Positions 51,705 through 61,708 are shown, counted from the stretch's first letter. The stretch is DNA of 64,000 nucleotides from Porphyromonas asaccharolytica DSM 20707 (GCF_000212375.1 NC_015501.1:682001-746000); one strand, 5' to 3'. Translations and numbers: made by a program. Notes: generated by a model from the sequence alone, not told the origin.

Positions 51705-53345
51705 CTACTCAATCCAAAGGATCTCTATGCGGGAGCGGTCTAGCAGCTGTCTGATCTGTAGCTGATGGACGATACGCTTGATGGCTCTAACTCTCGTACT
51801 ACCACGATAGATGCAGTAAAGGCTCTGCTCCACGCTACTAGAGAGGAGATAAGCGGTCGGATCCTCCATGAGTGCTGGGGAAGCGATGATCGTGAGCTGG
51901 TGCTGCGTCTGTAGCTGCTTGAGTTGCTGCTGGAAGGCTGTAGAGCTTATCAGACCAGGTGTGAGCGTAGTGTGGTAGACGTCACTAGGCGTCTTGCTAA
52001 CGGCTTTTTGCTCTGCTAAGTCTAAGTGCCACACAGCGCAGGAGATGCCTCTCTGCTCTAAGGCTTGCTGTAGCTCCGCTAGGAGCTGGTCGTGATACTT
52101 CGTGCTATTGGGCGTAGCGAGCTGTATGGTGCGTGGCTCGCCTTGCGGTGGCATGACGAGGGCGCACAGTTCTTCAAGGTTAGGATAAAGGGGCTTCTTG
52201 CCCTTACGACCTCGCTTCAGGTCTAGTGTGAGACGATGACGTAGGAGACTGGGTAACTCGGAGACATAGTAGATGACTCCTCGTATAGCCCAGTAGATGT
52301 ACATCAAGAGCAGCGGTAGGAGTAGACCCAAGAGTCCCATACCAGCGATGATAAATAGGTCTGGCTCTAGATCTTTAGCTATGCGTGGCTCATCAATAAG
52401 CCTAAAAGGCGAAAGTCCTGCGGGTGGTACAGTCCCTGCGAATTGCCCTAGTGAGTCTGTCACGCCCTCATCGCTCAGCTGCTCGACCCATCCTAAGCTA
52501 TCTGTGACGAGGTACATCTGGTAGAGGAGGTCTAGGCAGCGACGCTCGGAGCGATTGGAGAGCATCTCGACACGCATGACCGAGGAGAGGGGCAGATCCG
52601 CCTTTTTCATCGTCACTTGCATCTCTGTCTCATAGACGGCTCGTATGTCCTGAAGCGTAGAGTAGGAGAGTGCTATCTTCTTATGTTTCTGATCGATGTG
52701 ATAGGGGAAGTGATGCTTGGGGTTATCCAAGGTTATGGAGACATGCCCCACAGGAGTCTCCTGAGTAGAGCCGACAGGGATGACGACATCGTATGGCTCG
52801 TTAATAGATATCCCCTGCGCAGTACCCAAGAATCCGCTTAGCGTGACCTGCTGCGGGTGAACGGGATCATCAAGCTTAGCGATACAATGCACCTTGTCTG
52901 TCGGGAGTAGATCGTCAAAGTGTACGATGATAGGCGTCTGGTTGTAGTAGTCACGCATCCCCCAGGGTGTCTTGACAAAGTAGTCCACCTGAAAGTTAAT
53001 ACGCCTTCCCGCCTCTACGACCGCTGTCGTCGTATTGAGCAGCGTAGCGATGTACTCAGGAGTCCAGGGGGAGGTCTTGAACGTTGAGTCGCTCAGAGTC
53101 ATCATCGGATTCGTCAGCTCGTGAGGCTCTCGTGAGGAGAGCTGCATGTAGTACGTCTGGCGCCCTAGGGGACGATGGTCAGCGACGATCTTGCCGAGTA
53201 CGACGAAGAGTACGAAAGAGAGCACGAACCAGTACCACTGCTTGAGGATCAGACGGAGGATCTGCGAGAAGGTCGGTCGTGTGCCCTCGTCAGAACGAGT
53301 TGGCTCGTTGTAGACAGCTCTATTGGGAAGCGATGATTGGGTCAT
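51705..53345 (-). CDS. Wzz-like polysaccharide chain-length / export protein
   Basis: 546 residues with two membrane segments (about 35-53 and 335-357) enclosing a large periplasmic region, the topology of polysaccharide co-polymerases. The C-terminal ~170 residues look like a degenerate nucleotide-binding domain (AELQQALEQRGISCAVWHLDL) without Walker A, so it is not a functional tyrosine kinase. It may serve the 8.8-14.6 kb cluster, which lacks such a gene, although it lies 37 kb away. Weakly assigned at family level. Confidence 0.65.
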   Translation of the reverse strand: MTQSSLPNRAVYNEPTRSDEGTRPTFSQILRLILKQWYWFVLSFVLFVVLGKIVADHRPLGRQTYYMQLSSREPHELTNPMMTLSDSTFKTSPWTPEYIATLLNTTTAVVEAGRRINFQVDYFVKTPWGMRDYYNQTPIIVHFDDLLPTDKVHCIAKLDDPVHPQQVTLSGFLGTAQGISINEPYDVVIPVGSTQETPVGHVSITLDNPKHHFPYHIDQKHKKIALSYSTLQDIRAVYETEMQVTMKKADLPLSSVMRVEMLSNRSERRCLDLLYQMYLVTDSLGWVEQLSDEGVTDSLGQFAGTVPPAGLSPFRLIDEPRIAKDLEPDLFIIAGMGLLGLLLPLLLMYIYWAIRGVIYYVSELPSLLRHRLTLDLKRGRKGKKPLYPNLEELCALVMPPQGEPRTIQLATPNSTKYHDQLLAELQQALEQRGISCAVWHLDLAEQKAVSKTPSDVYHTTLTPGLISSTAFQQQLKQLQTQHQLTIIASPALMEDPTAYLLSSSVEQSLYCIYRGSTRVRAIKRIVHQLQIRQLLDRSRIEILWIE

Positions 53346-53364
53346 AATGTATGGCTATGTGGTG

Positions 53365-53372
53365 CAAAGATA
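53365..53372 (-). promoter_or_regulatory. Candidate -7 box of the Wzz-like gene
   Basis: CAAAGATA reads TATCTTTG on the minus strand, 20 bp before the start codon. No matching -33 element. Confidence 0.42.
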
Positions 53373-53410
53373 AGAAAGTCCGTCCGATATCGCTAGGGAG
53401 CAAGCCAGCG

Positions 53411-54412
53411 TCAATGCGATCGAGGAAAGGACGGACTAGAGATTGGGGTAAAAGCTAGGGAATCGCCAGTCGAGACGAAGAGTAGGTAGGAGATGTCAGA
53501 CGAAAGTTGCGTACGCATAGCCTTGGAGCTTTCGTATCCCAGAGCCATGAAAGCTGTCGCTAGCGCATCCGCCTCAGCGCAGGTAGGGGCGATCACTGAG
53601 GCACTCAGTATGTCGGTCTCAGCAGGGTAGCCGCTCAGAGCGGAGATCGTGTGTCCGTAGACTCTTCCGTCGGCTGTGACCTTGTAGTTACGATAGTTGC
53701 CTGAGGTGGCTAGTCCTCCCCGCTCACCTGGCAAGTCAATGATCTCTTGTAGCTCTTGGCTTATCCCCAACGAGTCCAGGTCAGGCTTAGAGATGCCTAC
53801 ACGCCATGCCGCACCCCGAGGGTTGCACCCCGAATAAGCTATCTCGCCGCCTATCTCTACGAGGTAGTTGGTCACGCCCGCCCTGCGTAGCTTTTCGCCG
53901 ACTAAGTCAGAAGCATAGCCCTTGGCAACGGAAGCGAAGTCTAGCTCCATGGCGGGGTTCGCCTTGATCAGCTCTGTGGGGGTGCAGGAGACTTTGTCCA
54001 TACCGACCAGTTCCAGCAAACTATCTACCTGTGGCTGCGTGAGCGGATAGCCCTGCTCGAAGCCAAAGCCCCACGCATTGACCAGCGGAGCGATGGTCAC
54101 ATCGTAGGCTCCTCCCGACCGCTCGTAGACACGACGTGCCACGCTGTAGATAGCGTAGAAGGTACTGTCCACCGTCATCGATAAGTTGTTATTGACCGCA
54201 TAGATCATAGAGGTTGAGTCAAAGGGATTCGCCACATGGTTGACCTGTTGCAGCGCCTCATTGATCTGATCAGACAGATCTTCATCAGCCTGATAGGTAA
54301 TCCGATAGAGGGTGCCGAAGATGAGTCCCTCGGCACTTCGGTAAGGAGCCTCCTTGTGGCACCCACTCAGGAAGATGAGTGAGAGCAGTAGTAAGGTGAC
54401 GGTGCGACGCAT
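53411..54412 (-). CDS. apbE: FAD:protein FMN transferase (ApbE)
   Basis: 333 residues with a lipoprotein signal (LLLLSLIFLSGC near residue 18). ApbE signatures: GGAYDVTIAPLVNAWGFGF, LDFASVAKGYASDLVGEKLRR, YLVEIGGEIAYSGCNPRGAAWRVGI and GGLATSGNYRNY. It attaches FMN to threonine residues of periplasmic-facing subunits of Nqr and Rnf complexes. Such a Rnf complex could use the reduced ferredoxin made by Bcd-Etf, but none is in the window. Confidence 0.93.
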   Translation of the reverse strand: MRRTVTLLLLSLIFLSGCHKEAPYRSAEGLIFGTLYRITYQADEDLSDQINEALQQVNHVANPFDSTSMIYAVNNNLSMTVDSTFYAIYSVARRVYERSGGAYDVTIAPLVNAWGFGFEQGYPLTQPQVDSLLELVGMDKVSCTPTELIKANPAMELDFASVAKGYASDLVGEKLRRAGVTNYLVEIGGEIAYSGCNPRGAAWRVGISKPDLDSLGISQELQEIIDLPGERGGLATSGNYRNYKVTADGRVYGHTISALSGYPAETDILSASVIAPTCAEADALATAFMALGYESSKAMRTQLSSDISYLLFVSTGDSLAFTPISSPSFPRSH

Positions 54413-54427
54413 AGCGATGCGATGAGC

Positions 54428-54949
54428 TTAGATAAAGGTGACCAACTCCTCCATCGTCTTGCGACGCGGATTACCCTCTTTGCCTGCAAAGGCTGGGTCG
54501 GGATGCCCCACAGCTAAGATCAAGATCGGCTCCTCATGCTCAGGTATCTGGAGCAGCTCACGGCAGATCTCCTGGTCGAAGGCTGCTACGGTCGTAGCGC
54601 CTAGCCCCATATCCTCTGCCTTGAGGAGCATATGTGTGAGCGCTATCGAGGTGTCTACATAGGTGAGGTCACAGTGGGGACGCTGCCACGCTTTGTCGTG
54701 GTCGCCGATGATAACGATATAGCTCGGAGCATGATAAAACCAAGGCTGCTGACTGACGGCGTGGAGCTTCGTGCGCTCCTCCTCGGAGAGTACGACGACG
54801 AAGCGGAGAGGTTGGAAGTTTTTTGCCGAGGGGGCTAACCGCCCAGCCTCCAATATCGGCATGAGCTCAGCACGAGTCATCGGCTTGGTCGCATCAAAGT
54901 GGCGTACCGTGCGCCGTGTAGAGATGATTTGGTCTAAAGTCTTAGTCAT
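54428..54949 (-). CDS. Nitroreductase-family protein
   Basis: 173 residues. FMN-binding N-terminus ISTRRTVRHFDATKPMTRAEL, LEAGRLAPSAKNFQPLRFVVV, and the C-terminal ILAVGHPDPAF. Small single-domain member, probably a homodimeric NAD(P)H flavoprotein; substrate unknown. 15 bp before apbE and overlapping the upstream glycosyltransferase by 4 bases, so all three are probably one transcript. Confidence 0.9.
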   Translation of the reverse strand: MTKTLDQIISTRRTVRHFDATKPMTRAELMPILEAGRLAPSAKNFQPLRFVVVLSEEERTKLHAVSQQPWFYHAPSYIVIIGDHDKAWQRPHCDLTYVDTSIALTHMLLKAEDMGLGATTVAAFDQEICRELLQIPEHEEPILILAVGHPDPAFAGKEGNPRRKTMEELVTFI

Positions 54950-55938
54950 AGTTCTGCTGCTATATTATAGTTGTCACGATTGGGATCGCGGCGTGAGATC
55001 ATCTCTCCGATGAAGCCGGCACAGAAGAGCTGCACACCGATGATCATCGCTGCGAGAGAGATGTAGAAGTAGACCCGATCTGTCACGAGCGGTGCGGGGG
55101 TGCCACTGATGAGTGCGGAGAGCTTGATCGAGAGTACCACGATAAGTGCAATGAACCCAACGAGAAACATGAACGACCCCCAGAAGCCGAAGAAGTGCAT
55201 CGGCTTGCGGCCGAAGCGATGGGTGAACCAAAGCGTCAGGAGGTCTAGGTATCCGTTGAAAAAGCGGTCTAGTCCAAACTTCGAGTGTCCATACTTGCGA
55301 GGGGCGTGGTGTACCACCTGCTCGCCAATCTTGGCGAAGCCTGCATTCTTTGCCAAGTAAGGGATGTAGCGGTGCATGTCGTTGTAGAGCTCGATGCTAT
55401 GCACCACCTCTGCGCGGTACGCCTTGAGTCCGCAGTTGAAGTCGTGCAGGTTCTTGATCCCTGACACCCGCCTAGCCGTGGCGTTAAAGAGCTTCGTGGG
55501 GATCGTCTTGGAGAGCGGATCGTAGCGCTTCTTCTTCCACCCGCTCACGAGGTCGTACCCCTCATGGACGATCATGTTATACATTCCTGCGATCTCCTCG
55601 GGAGCGTCCTGTAGGTCGGCATCCATCGTGATGACCACTCGTCCTTGAGCCCGAGCAAAGCCATATTGCAGTGCCGGCGACTTGCCGTAGTTACGACGAA
55701 ACTTGATACCATGCACTGCCTTATCCTTGGCAGCCAACTGCTCGATCACCGCCCACGAGCCATCGCTACTGCCGTCATCGACGAAGATGATCTCGTAGCT
55801 CAGCCCCACCTCAGCGGTGTGAGCTACGATGCGCTCGTAGAGCTCGGGAAGGCTCTCAGCCTCGTTGAGCAAGGGGATAACCACCGAGATGTCGGGACAC
55901 TCCGTGGCGATAGATTCGAGAGAGTTGTGATCTGTCAT
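54946..55938 (-). CDS. Membrane glycosyltransferase family 2 (DPM1/GtrB-like)
   Basis: 330 residues from the ATG at 55936-55938; the frame can begin with GTG three codons earlier. The GT-A domain has SVVIPLLNEAESLPELYERI, FVDDGSSDGSW, MDADLQDAPEEI and the HDFNCGLKAYR loop. Two C-terminal membrane segments (about 232-258 and 272-300) place it in the polyprenyl-phosphate sugar synthase group. It likely makes an undecaprenyl-phosphate sugar for cell-surface decoration. A -7-like box (55964-55971 minus) is 25 bp upstream. Confidence 0.9.
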   Translation of the reverse strand: MTDHNSLESIATECPDISVVIPLLNEAESLPELYERIVAHTAEVGLSYEIIFVDDGSSDGSWAVIEQLAAKDKAVHGIKFRRNYGKSPALQYGFARAQGRVVITMDADLQDAPEEIAGMYNMIVHEGYDLVSGWKKKRYDPLSKTIPTKLFNATARRVSGIKNLHDFNCGLKAYRAEVVHSIELYNDMHRYIPYLAKNAGFAKIGEQVVHHAPRKYGHSKFGLDRFFNGYLDLLTLWFTHRFGRKPMHFFGFWGSFMFLVGFIALIVVLSIKLSALISGTPAPLVTDRVYFYISLAAMIIGVQLFCAGFIGEMISRRDPNRDNYNIAAEL

Positions 55939-55963
55939 GAGGTTCACTTGTAGTACTACAGCA

Positions 55964-55971
55964 CAAAGATA
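55964..55971 (-). promoter_or_regulatory. Candidate -7 box of the 54.4-55.9 kb operon
   Basis: CAAAGATA reads TATCTTTG on the minus strand, 25 bp before the glycosyltransferase start. No -33 match. Confidence 0.42.
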
Positions 55972-56126
55972 CTAATTTGCCACCTACGAGAGACCGATAC
56001 TCAGAAAGCCTGTAGACTCAACTGTCGATAGTATCCCAATCTACTAAGACGCTGCGATGATTCGGGTGTTTGAGTCCTTCGTAAGAAAAGTGGATCGTCT
56101 GGACGATCGTAGCGCACTAAATGTCT

Positions 56127-57009
56127 CTACACTTGAGCGGCACTCTCAAGTAGTGCATCGGAGGAGATGCCATCCTGAAGTGCCTGACGAAGGGCTGTGG
56201 GCGAGTACCCGAAGTTGTTTGTGCAGTAGCGGGAGAAGCTCGACAGCGAACCAAAAGATAGACTGGTAGCTATCTCTCCGATGTTAAGGTCATAGTCCTG
56301 GATAAGGAAGAGGATCTGCTTATTGCTCTGCATACGTATCCACTGCTCGGGGGTCTCACCAAACTCATCTCTAAATTGCTTGTAAAAAGTGGATGTAGCC
56401 ATATAGACCCGCCTCGCCAAGTCAGAGACCTTGACATTGCACGTAAAGGCATTGATCACTTCACTGTGAAACTTCGACACCCCTAGTACGGGCCATAGGA
56501 AAGATGCCAGTTCCTCACGACTATAGTAGGCACGTAGATTCCAAAAGAGCTCCTTGACCTTCAGCTCATGCAGATAAGCACACTGAGCTTTGTCATCAAG
56601 GTAGATCCTAAGCGTAGCGAGCAGTGAGGGGATACCCCCCCCGCACCTCCAATGGATCTGGATTGTAGACTACCTCCTCCTTGAGATCGTTGAGTTGTTG
56701 CAGAGAGATCTTATCGCAGATGAAGTCCATAACATCAAAGTAGGCATCCAGCAGCTCCCCATCTTTACTCAAGATCGCACGCACAGACGAGCCACGAGGG
56801 ATAAACTTCATCTGACCCGTCTGTAGCTCACACAAGTCGTCTCCAATAGATAAATGTATGGAGCCTTGCGTGCAGAGAAGGATCGAGTGGTACTCAGTCT
56901 CCCCTCGATATATTTGCTGCTCAGAGCCTTTGACAAGTATCCAGCCACTAGTGGCTGGAGTAGCATAGTGATGACAAGAGAGATGTTCGGGAGGATTAAA
57001 TAGTGCCAT
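56127..57009 (-). pseudogene. AraC-family regulator interrupted at a G8 tract
   Basis: The N-terminal frame begins at the ATG at 57007-57009 (MALFNPPEHLSCHHYATPAT), carries a cupin-like sensor domain and ends early at 56608. The C-terminal frame, ending at 56127, contains the two helix-turn-helix motifs (VKVSDLARRVYMATSTFYKQFRDEFG and LNIGEIATSLSFGSLSSFSRYCTNNFGYSP). The frames meet at a run of eight G (minus strand; C8 at 56635-56642). With seven G the gene would be one 293-residue frame, the usual AraC length, reading VRGGIPSLLATLRIYLDD across the junction. Either a phase-variable gene in the off state, a fixed frameshift, or a sequencing error. A full promoter lies upstream. Confidence 0.82.
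56635..56642. repeat. Homopolymer C8 (G8 on coding strand)
   Basis: Eight consecutive C within the AraC gene, at the exact point where its two reading frames diverge. Deleting one base joins them. Confidence 0.85.
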
Positions 57010-57241
57010 AGGAGTCTCCTTAGGTTAATGAATCAAAGAGAGCTGGTCGACTCAGCACCCCTGCGAAAGTCCTGTGTAGACATAGGACCAACGGCTAGAG
57101 ATAGCTTACAGTCTGCGATAGAGGGCATTCACGAGTCGTCTCTCGATAAGGGGGCAGAAGACGATCTTCATAAGGTTCGCCTCATACGCTCGCTCAGGAA
57201 GAAAAGCTCTAACAAAGGACATAGACCTTCCTTCCTTACCC

Positions 57242-57272
57242 CAAAGATAGTAAAAACAATTGTAACCTCAAA
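57242..57272 (-). promoter_or_regulatory. Promoter of the AraC gene
   Basis: On the minus strand TTTG (57269-57272) and TATCTTTG (57242-57249) are 19 bp apart, a full match. The leader to the ATG is about 225 bases. An intact promoter argues against a long-dead gene. Confidence 0.75.
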
Positions 57273-57550
57273 AAAAAGAACATATACACCACACTGGCTC
57301 CCGTAAATCTCATAACCAGCAAGCTTAATGTGCTGACAAGCTGTGCGTCCCTATATGTTGTTACTCGTGAGACGGACAAAGTCTGGGCAGCGAATGGCGA
57401 ATGGCTTATGTCCTTTTTTTTTATTATCTTAGCCCTTTGAAGAGGAGAAGCTAGGAGAAGTTGCATTGCCCCCATCCTCTTCGCCGCCTGTAGACACACA
57501 AAACATCACATAAAGATAATTCAATCACTTACACTTAAACAGATTCGCTT
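57273..57550. other. Gap before the 57551 gene
   Basis: About 280 bases with a run of nine or ten T at 57415-57423 followed by ATTATCTTAG. No exact TAnnTTTG box was found for the downstream gene; TTAGCCCTTTG near 57429-57439 is the nearest. Confidence 0.35.
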
Positions 57551-60500
57551 ATGAAACGAATGTTATCTATGTTAGCGTTACTAGGCACATTCCTGCTTTG
57601 GCCACTCATGGCGCAAGCGCAGGAGTTCATGGTAACCATCAAACAAGTGGAGCACGCCACCATAACGGTGACCACTGGAGCCTACGCCTCACCTACTGTG
57701 GTACAGAGTGGGGATAGGGTGTCTCGTGGTGCGATGTTATCCATCAAGGTGTCTCCTGATGAGGGTTATATGGCGACCCACTACACTGTCAATGGAGTCC
57801 CAAAGGAGATTACTTCAAGTGCCGGAGGTCTTGAGTTTGTCTACTCTGACATGGAGATCTCTGCCAAGGTGGAAGAAGCCACTCCTTGCACCGTCACCAT
57901 CACACCGCCTGCAGAAGGTGGCACCCTCACTGTAACGAACCTAAAAACTTATGGAACCCTCAACACAGGAGATCAAGTTAGTTCGGGTACTGAGATTAAG
58001 ATGGCGGCAAAGCCTGACGAGGGCTATGATATAGAGTATTGGCTCATAGACGGACAGAAGATTAAGCCCGCTGAACGTGAGTCTCTACGGTACAGTAAGT
58101 ATTACATGGTAAAGAGCGATGTCACCGTCTCTGCGCAATTTAAGAAGAAAGGAGCCTCGACACTCGTTGCTGTCACCATCGAGCAGCCAGAAAATGGTAC
58201 AATCGAGGTGCGCAAAGGAAACGATAAGTATGCACCTCTTTTAAACTCTGGAGATGAGGTGGAAGCAGGTACTGAGATCACTATGTTCATCAAGCCAAAC
58301 ACGAACTATGTCCTAGCCTATTGGCTCGTTAATGGTGAACGCGTTGAGAAGCAGGCAGGGCGTCTCTCAGAGCAAAAGACGATCACAGTCACGACAGCTA
58401 CAACCATCTCGGCGGTACTCAAAGAGGCTGGTTGCAAAATAACCTACGAGCAGCCCGAGCATGGTACCCTGAAGGTAACCTATGTCTATCCTGAGACTGA
58501 GATCCCCTCTGGCACTCGTGTTAAGGATGGTGAGAGACTCAGCATCAAGGCTACGGTAGAGGCTGGATACCAGTTCAAGCACTTCCTCATCAATGGCGAG
58601 GTCAAGGTGCCAGACAATCTTATGCGACCTTACCTATTTGAAACGGCTAACTCAGATATGACCATCGCGGCGGTCATTGAGAAGATCGAGCCTTGCATCG
58701 TCACCATCACGCCATTTGAGCATGGTACGCTGACGGTGAAGTATGGCAGTTACGCCAGTCCTACGATCGTTGCCTCTGGCGATGAGGTGCCTCAAGGTAC
58801 AAGAGTGACCATTACGGCTACCGTAGATCCTAAGTACGAGTTCAAGCACTTTCTCATCGATGGTAACGAGGAGACTGGACGAGTGAATTGGAAGGATGAG
58901 AATGAACTAGAGTACCTCATCACGAAGTCCGTCACGATCTCTGTCGTGGTAGAAAAGAAGCCGATGACGAAGGTCACCATCGACCCCTTCGAGCATGGTG
59001 AGCTAGAGGTGTCGTATGGTCCTTATGGCAAAGAGATAACAGTTAATACTGGTGACGAGGTGCCACAGGGCATTACGCTAGATGTCTATGCGGGGTTTGA
59101 TGATGGATATGATCTTGATCACTTCCTCGTCAACGGTGAGTCAAAGCCTGCTGATAAGCCCGACTGGGGGTACATCGGCGTTCCTGTAGGTGACTCCCCT
59201 CTGACACTCTCAGCCGTTGCTAAGAAGACGCACGGACAGATCGTTATGGTACAGCCTGAGAGTACGCAGGGCAAGATGACCGCTTACTACTTTGACAATG
59301 GTGAGCAGAAAGATCTACGAGACAGCACATGGGTGGCTCTAGAGACGTCCGTCACCTTCCATGTGGAGCCTGCTGAGGGCTACGAGATGGACTACTGGCT
59401 GGTCAATGATGCCCGCCAAGAGCTAACACCCGGTATGGCTAATAATAAGGTCATCACCGTCGAGGGCGACCTCAAGGTAGAGCCGGTACTCAAGAAGGTT
59501 GAGGCACCTGCTGGTTGCACTGTCACGTTAGGTGAGTTCTCCACCGCTCAGGGCTTCTTCTATGCATTCTATGGTAGCGACATGACCGCTGTGAAGAGTG
59601 GAGACGTACTACCCGTCGGTACAGTGGTTAGCTTCCAGGTAGACGCTGAGGGTGGCTACGAGCTAGACTATTGGATGGTCGATGACGTTAAGTCTGACGA
59701 CACAAGCAACCCACTCGTTATCACACTTTCTAAGGATGTCAAGGTGCTTCCTGTCATGAAGAAAAAGGAAGAGCCACAGCCCTCACAGGGTGTCATCACG
59801 ATGATACAGCCTAAGGATGAGCAAGGTAAGGAGATAGGCTTCTTAGCTGCCTCTTACTATGATGATGATCTATACGAAGATATCGCCGTTACCGATGGTA
59901 TGGGCGTAGATCTTGGCACGACCATTACATTCCTCGTTACGCCTGAAAAGGGCTACACTATGGACTACTGGATGATCAACGATGCCCGTCAAGAGCTAGA
60001 TAGCGAAACACCTAATCAGACTATCATCACCGTCGAGGGCGACCTCAAGGTAGAGCCTATCCTCAAGTCAACGGCTACACCCGTCGAGAAGGTACGCCTC
60101 TCCGTCCAGGAGGAGGGCGTAGGTGGCTTTGCTATGGTTAGGTATCAAACACCTGGTAGCACCACTTGGGAGAGGCCCGCTGAGGGTACCAACCCAACGC
60201 TAGACCTGCCTATCGGCACGAAGGTGAGAGTCTTAGCAAACATTTCCATCGATGGAGCTACCGTCGCCTTCACACACAACGGTAACCCAGTAGCTGCTGA
60301 CCAGCTCACAGACGAGGGACTCACGTACGAGTTCACCCTAGAGGCTGCAGCTGATATCAAGGTTATCTTCACGGAGGGTGTCATAGGCTTCCAAATCTTC
60401 TACGATTGCGATAAGCACGCTACGATCACTGGTACAGCAGACGGCCAGCCATTCACAAGTGGTGATAAGCTGCCTCTGGGTGCACGTGTCGAGCTGACCG

Positions 60501-61708
60501 TAACACCCGAGGCTGGCTATGAGGTCAAGGATTGGGTTGATGCTGACTTTGTGCTTATCGAAGGCACTGAGTTCCAGAACCCTTACACCTTCACGGTAGA
60601 TGGCTCTGTAAGTGTCTTCGCTGAGATCCAGAAGAAGACCACGGCTTTCGTCAAGATTAGCTATGAGGGACCAGCTGGATACCTCGAGACTACGTACTTA
60701 GAGCCAAATGGATCGGGCAACCCGCTAAAGATCTTTGGTGACAAGCGTATCCCGCTAGGCAGTGTCGTCACAGTAAAGGCTAAGTTCTTTATGACGGGTG
60801 ACTACCTAGTAGCTTATACGAACAACGGCAACCCCGTTCCCGCTGAGGCACTCACGGAGGATGGACTCGTCTACACGTTTACCGCTAATGAGGATGCTGA
60901 TGTACACGCAGTCTTCTCTGAGAAGCCTGCTCCAGCAGTAGACTACACAATCACCTTTGAGGCTGGTAAGGGCGGTACGGTAACGGCTACAGTTGATATG
61001 GAGCCAATCGAGAGTGGCGCCAAGATCGCTGCTGGTACGAAGATCAAGATCCTCGCAACGCCTGATGAGGATTACGAGATCGATGAGTGGCTAGTCGATG
61101 GTGAGCCTGTTGCCAACACGGGTCTCAACTTCTACTACCTCAGCCTCTCTAAGGATACCAACGTCAAGGTAACCTTTAGATCTACAAAGCCTGAGGAGTA
61201 CGCTGTCACCGTAGATCCTGTTCTGCCAAGTGCAGAGGCTGGTACGGTACAGCTCTTCAAGAAGAATGGCGAGGCCGTCGAGAGTGGTAATAGTGTCGTC
61301 GCCGGCACCGAGATGTATGTCGAGGTAAAGCCTGCCGACAAGTATGAGCTGGAGACCCTCCGAGTCAATAATGCAACGATCAAGGTCGGTGATGAGAACC
61401 TTGTTAACCTACCTGATGGAGGATACAAGTACGTCTTTACAGTCACCGAGGCTATCACGATCCAGGCAACCTTCAAGCTAGGTGGTGCAGTCGAGCAGTT
61501 GACCGCCAACCAGATCGTCGCTTACGTGACAAATGGCGGCACACGCCTAGAGATCGCCGGTGCTGCTGAGGGTACCGAGGTACGTCTCTACGACTACACG
61601 GGTCAGCTACTGCTCTCAAGCACAGAGCATGCGCTAGACATCAGCGCACTACCCGCAGGTAGCTACATCGTCCTCATCGGCAACTACACGACACGCATCG
61701 TCAAGTAA
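57551..61708 (+). CDS. Giant InlB-type repeat surface protein with type IX sorting domain
   Basis: 1385 residues. Signal peptide MKRMLSMLALLGTFLLWPLM then AQAQ. About 14 repeats of 75-100 residues follow, each with a core like GYEMDYWLVND, YDIEYWLIDG, YQFKHFLING or YEIDEWLVDG. Two of them (near residues 900 and 1080) have a variant, AFTHNGNPV or AYTNNGNPV. The last ~70 residues (VTNGGTRLEIAGAAEGTEVR, LYDYTGQLLLSS, LPAGSYIVLIGNYTTRIVK) form a type IX secretion C-terminal domain. Longest of four related secreted proteins here. Probably a stalk-like adhesin; ligand unknown. Confidence 0.85.
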   Translation: MKRMLSMLALLGTFLLWPLMAQAQEFMVTIKQVEHATITVTTGAYASPTVVQSGDRVSRGAMLSIKVSPDEGYMATHYTVNGVPKEITSSAGGLEFVYSDMEISAKVEEATPCTVTITPPAEGGTLTVTNLKTYGTLNTGDQVSSGTEIKMAAKPDEGYDIEYWLIDGQKIKPAERESLRYSKYYMVKSDVTVSAQFKKKGASTLVAVTIEQPENGTIEVRKGNDKYAPLLNSGDEVEAGTEITMFIKPNTNYVLAYWLVNGERVEKQAGRLSEQKTITVTTATTISAVLKEAGCKITYEQPEHGTLKVTYVYPETEIPSGTRVKDGERLSIKATVEAGYQFKHFLINGEVKVPDNLMRPYLFETANSDMTIAAVIEKIEPCIVTITPFEHGTLTVKYGSYASPTIVASGDEVPQGTRVTITATVDPKYEFKHFLIDGNEETGRVNWKDENELEYLITKSVTISVVVEKKPMTKVTIDPFEHGELEVSYGPYGKEITVNTGDEVPQGITLDVYAGFDDGYDLDHFLVNGESKPADKPDWGYIGVPVGDSPLTLSAVAKKTHGQIVMVQPESTQGKMTAYYFDNGEQKDLRDSTWVALETSVTFHVEPAEGYEMDYWLVNDARQELTPGMANNKVITVEGDLKVEPVLKKVEAPAGCTVTLGEFSTAQGFFYAFYGSDMTAVKSGDVLPVGTVVSFQVDAEGGYELDYWMVDDVKSDDTSNPLVITLSKDVKVLPVMKKKEEPQPSQGVITMIQPKDEQGKEIGFLAASYYDDDLYEDIAVTDGMGVDLGTTITFLVTPEKGYTMDYWMINDARQELDSETPNQTIITVEGDLKVEPILKSTATPVEKVRLSVQEEGVGGFAMVRYQTPGSTTWERPAEGTNPTLDLPIGTKVRVLANISIDGATVAFTHNGNPVAADQLTDEGLTYEFTLEAAADIKVIFTEGVIGFQIFYDCDKHATITGTADGQPFTSGDKLPLGARVELTVTPEAGYEVKDWVDADFVLIEGTEFQNPYTFTVDGSVSVFAEIQKKTTAFVKISYEGPAGYLETTYLEPNGSGNPLKIFGDKRIPLGSVVTVKAKFFMTGDYLVAYTNNGNPVPAEALTEDGLVYTFTANEDADVHAVFSEKPAPAVDYTITFEAGKGGTVTATVDMEPIESGAKIAAGTKIKILATPDEDYEIDEWLVDGEPVANTGLNFYYLSLSKDTNVKVTFRSTKPEEYAVTVDPVLPSAEAGTVQLFKKNGEAVESGNSVVAGTEMYVEVKPADKYELETLRVNNATIKVGDENLVNLPDGGYKYVFTVTEAITIQATFKLGGAVEQLTANQIVAYVTNGGTRLEIAGAAEGTEVRLYDYTGQLLLSSTEHALDISALPAGSYIVLIGNYTTRIVK

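Noticed and set aside
56480-56640. A second frameshift in the AraC gene near 56500
   Set aside because: Re-reading the bases shows three T (not four) on the coding strand, so the C-terminal frame is continuous from the G8 tract to the stop.
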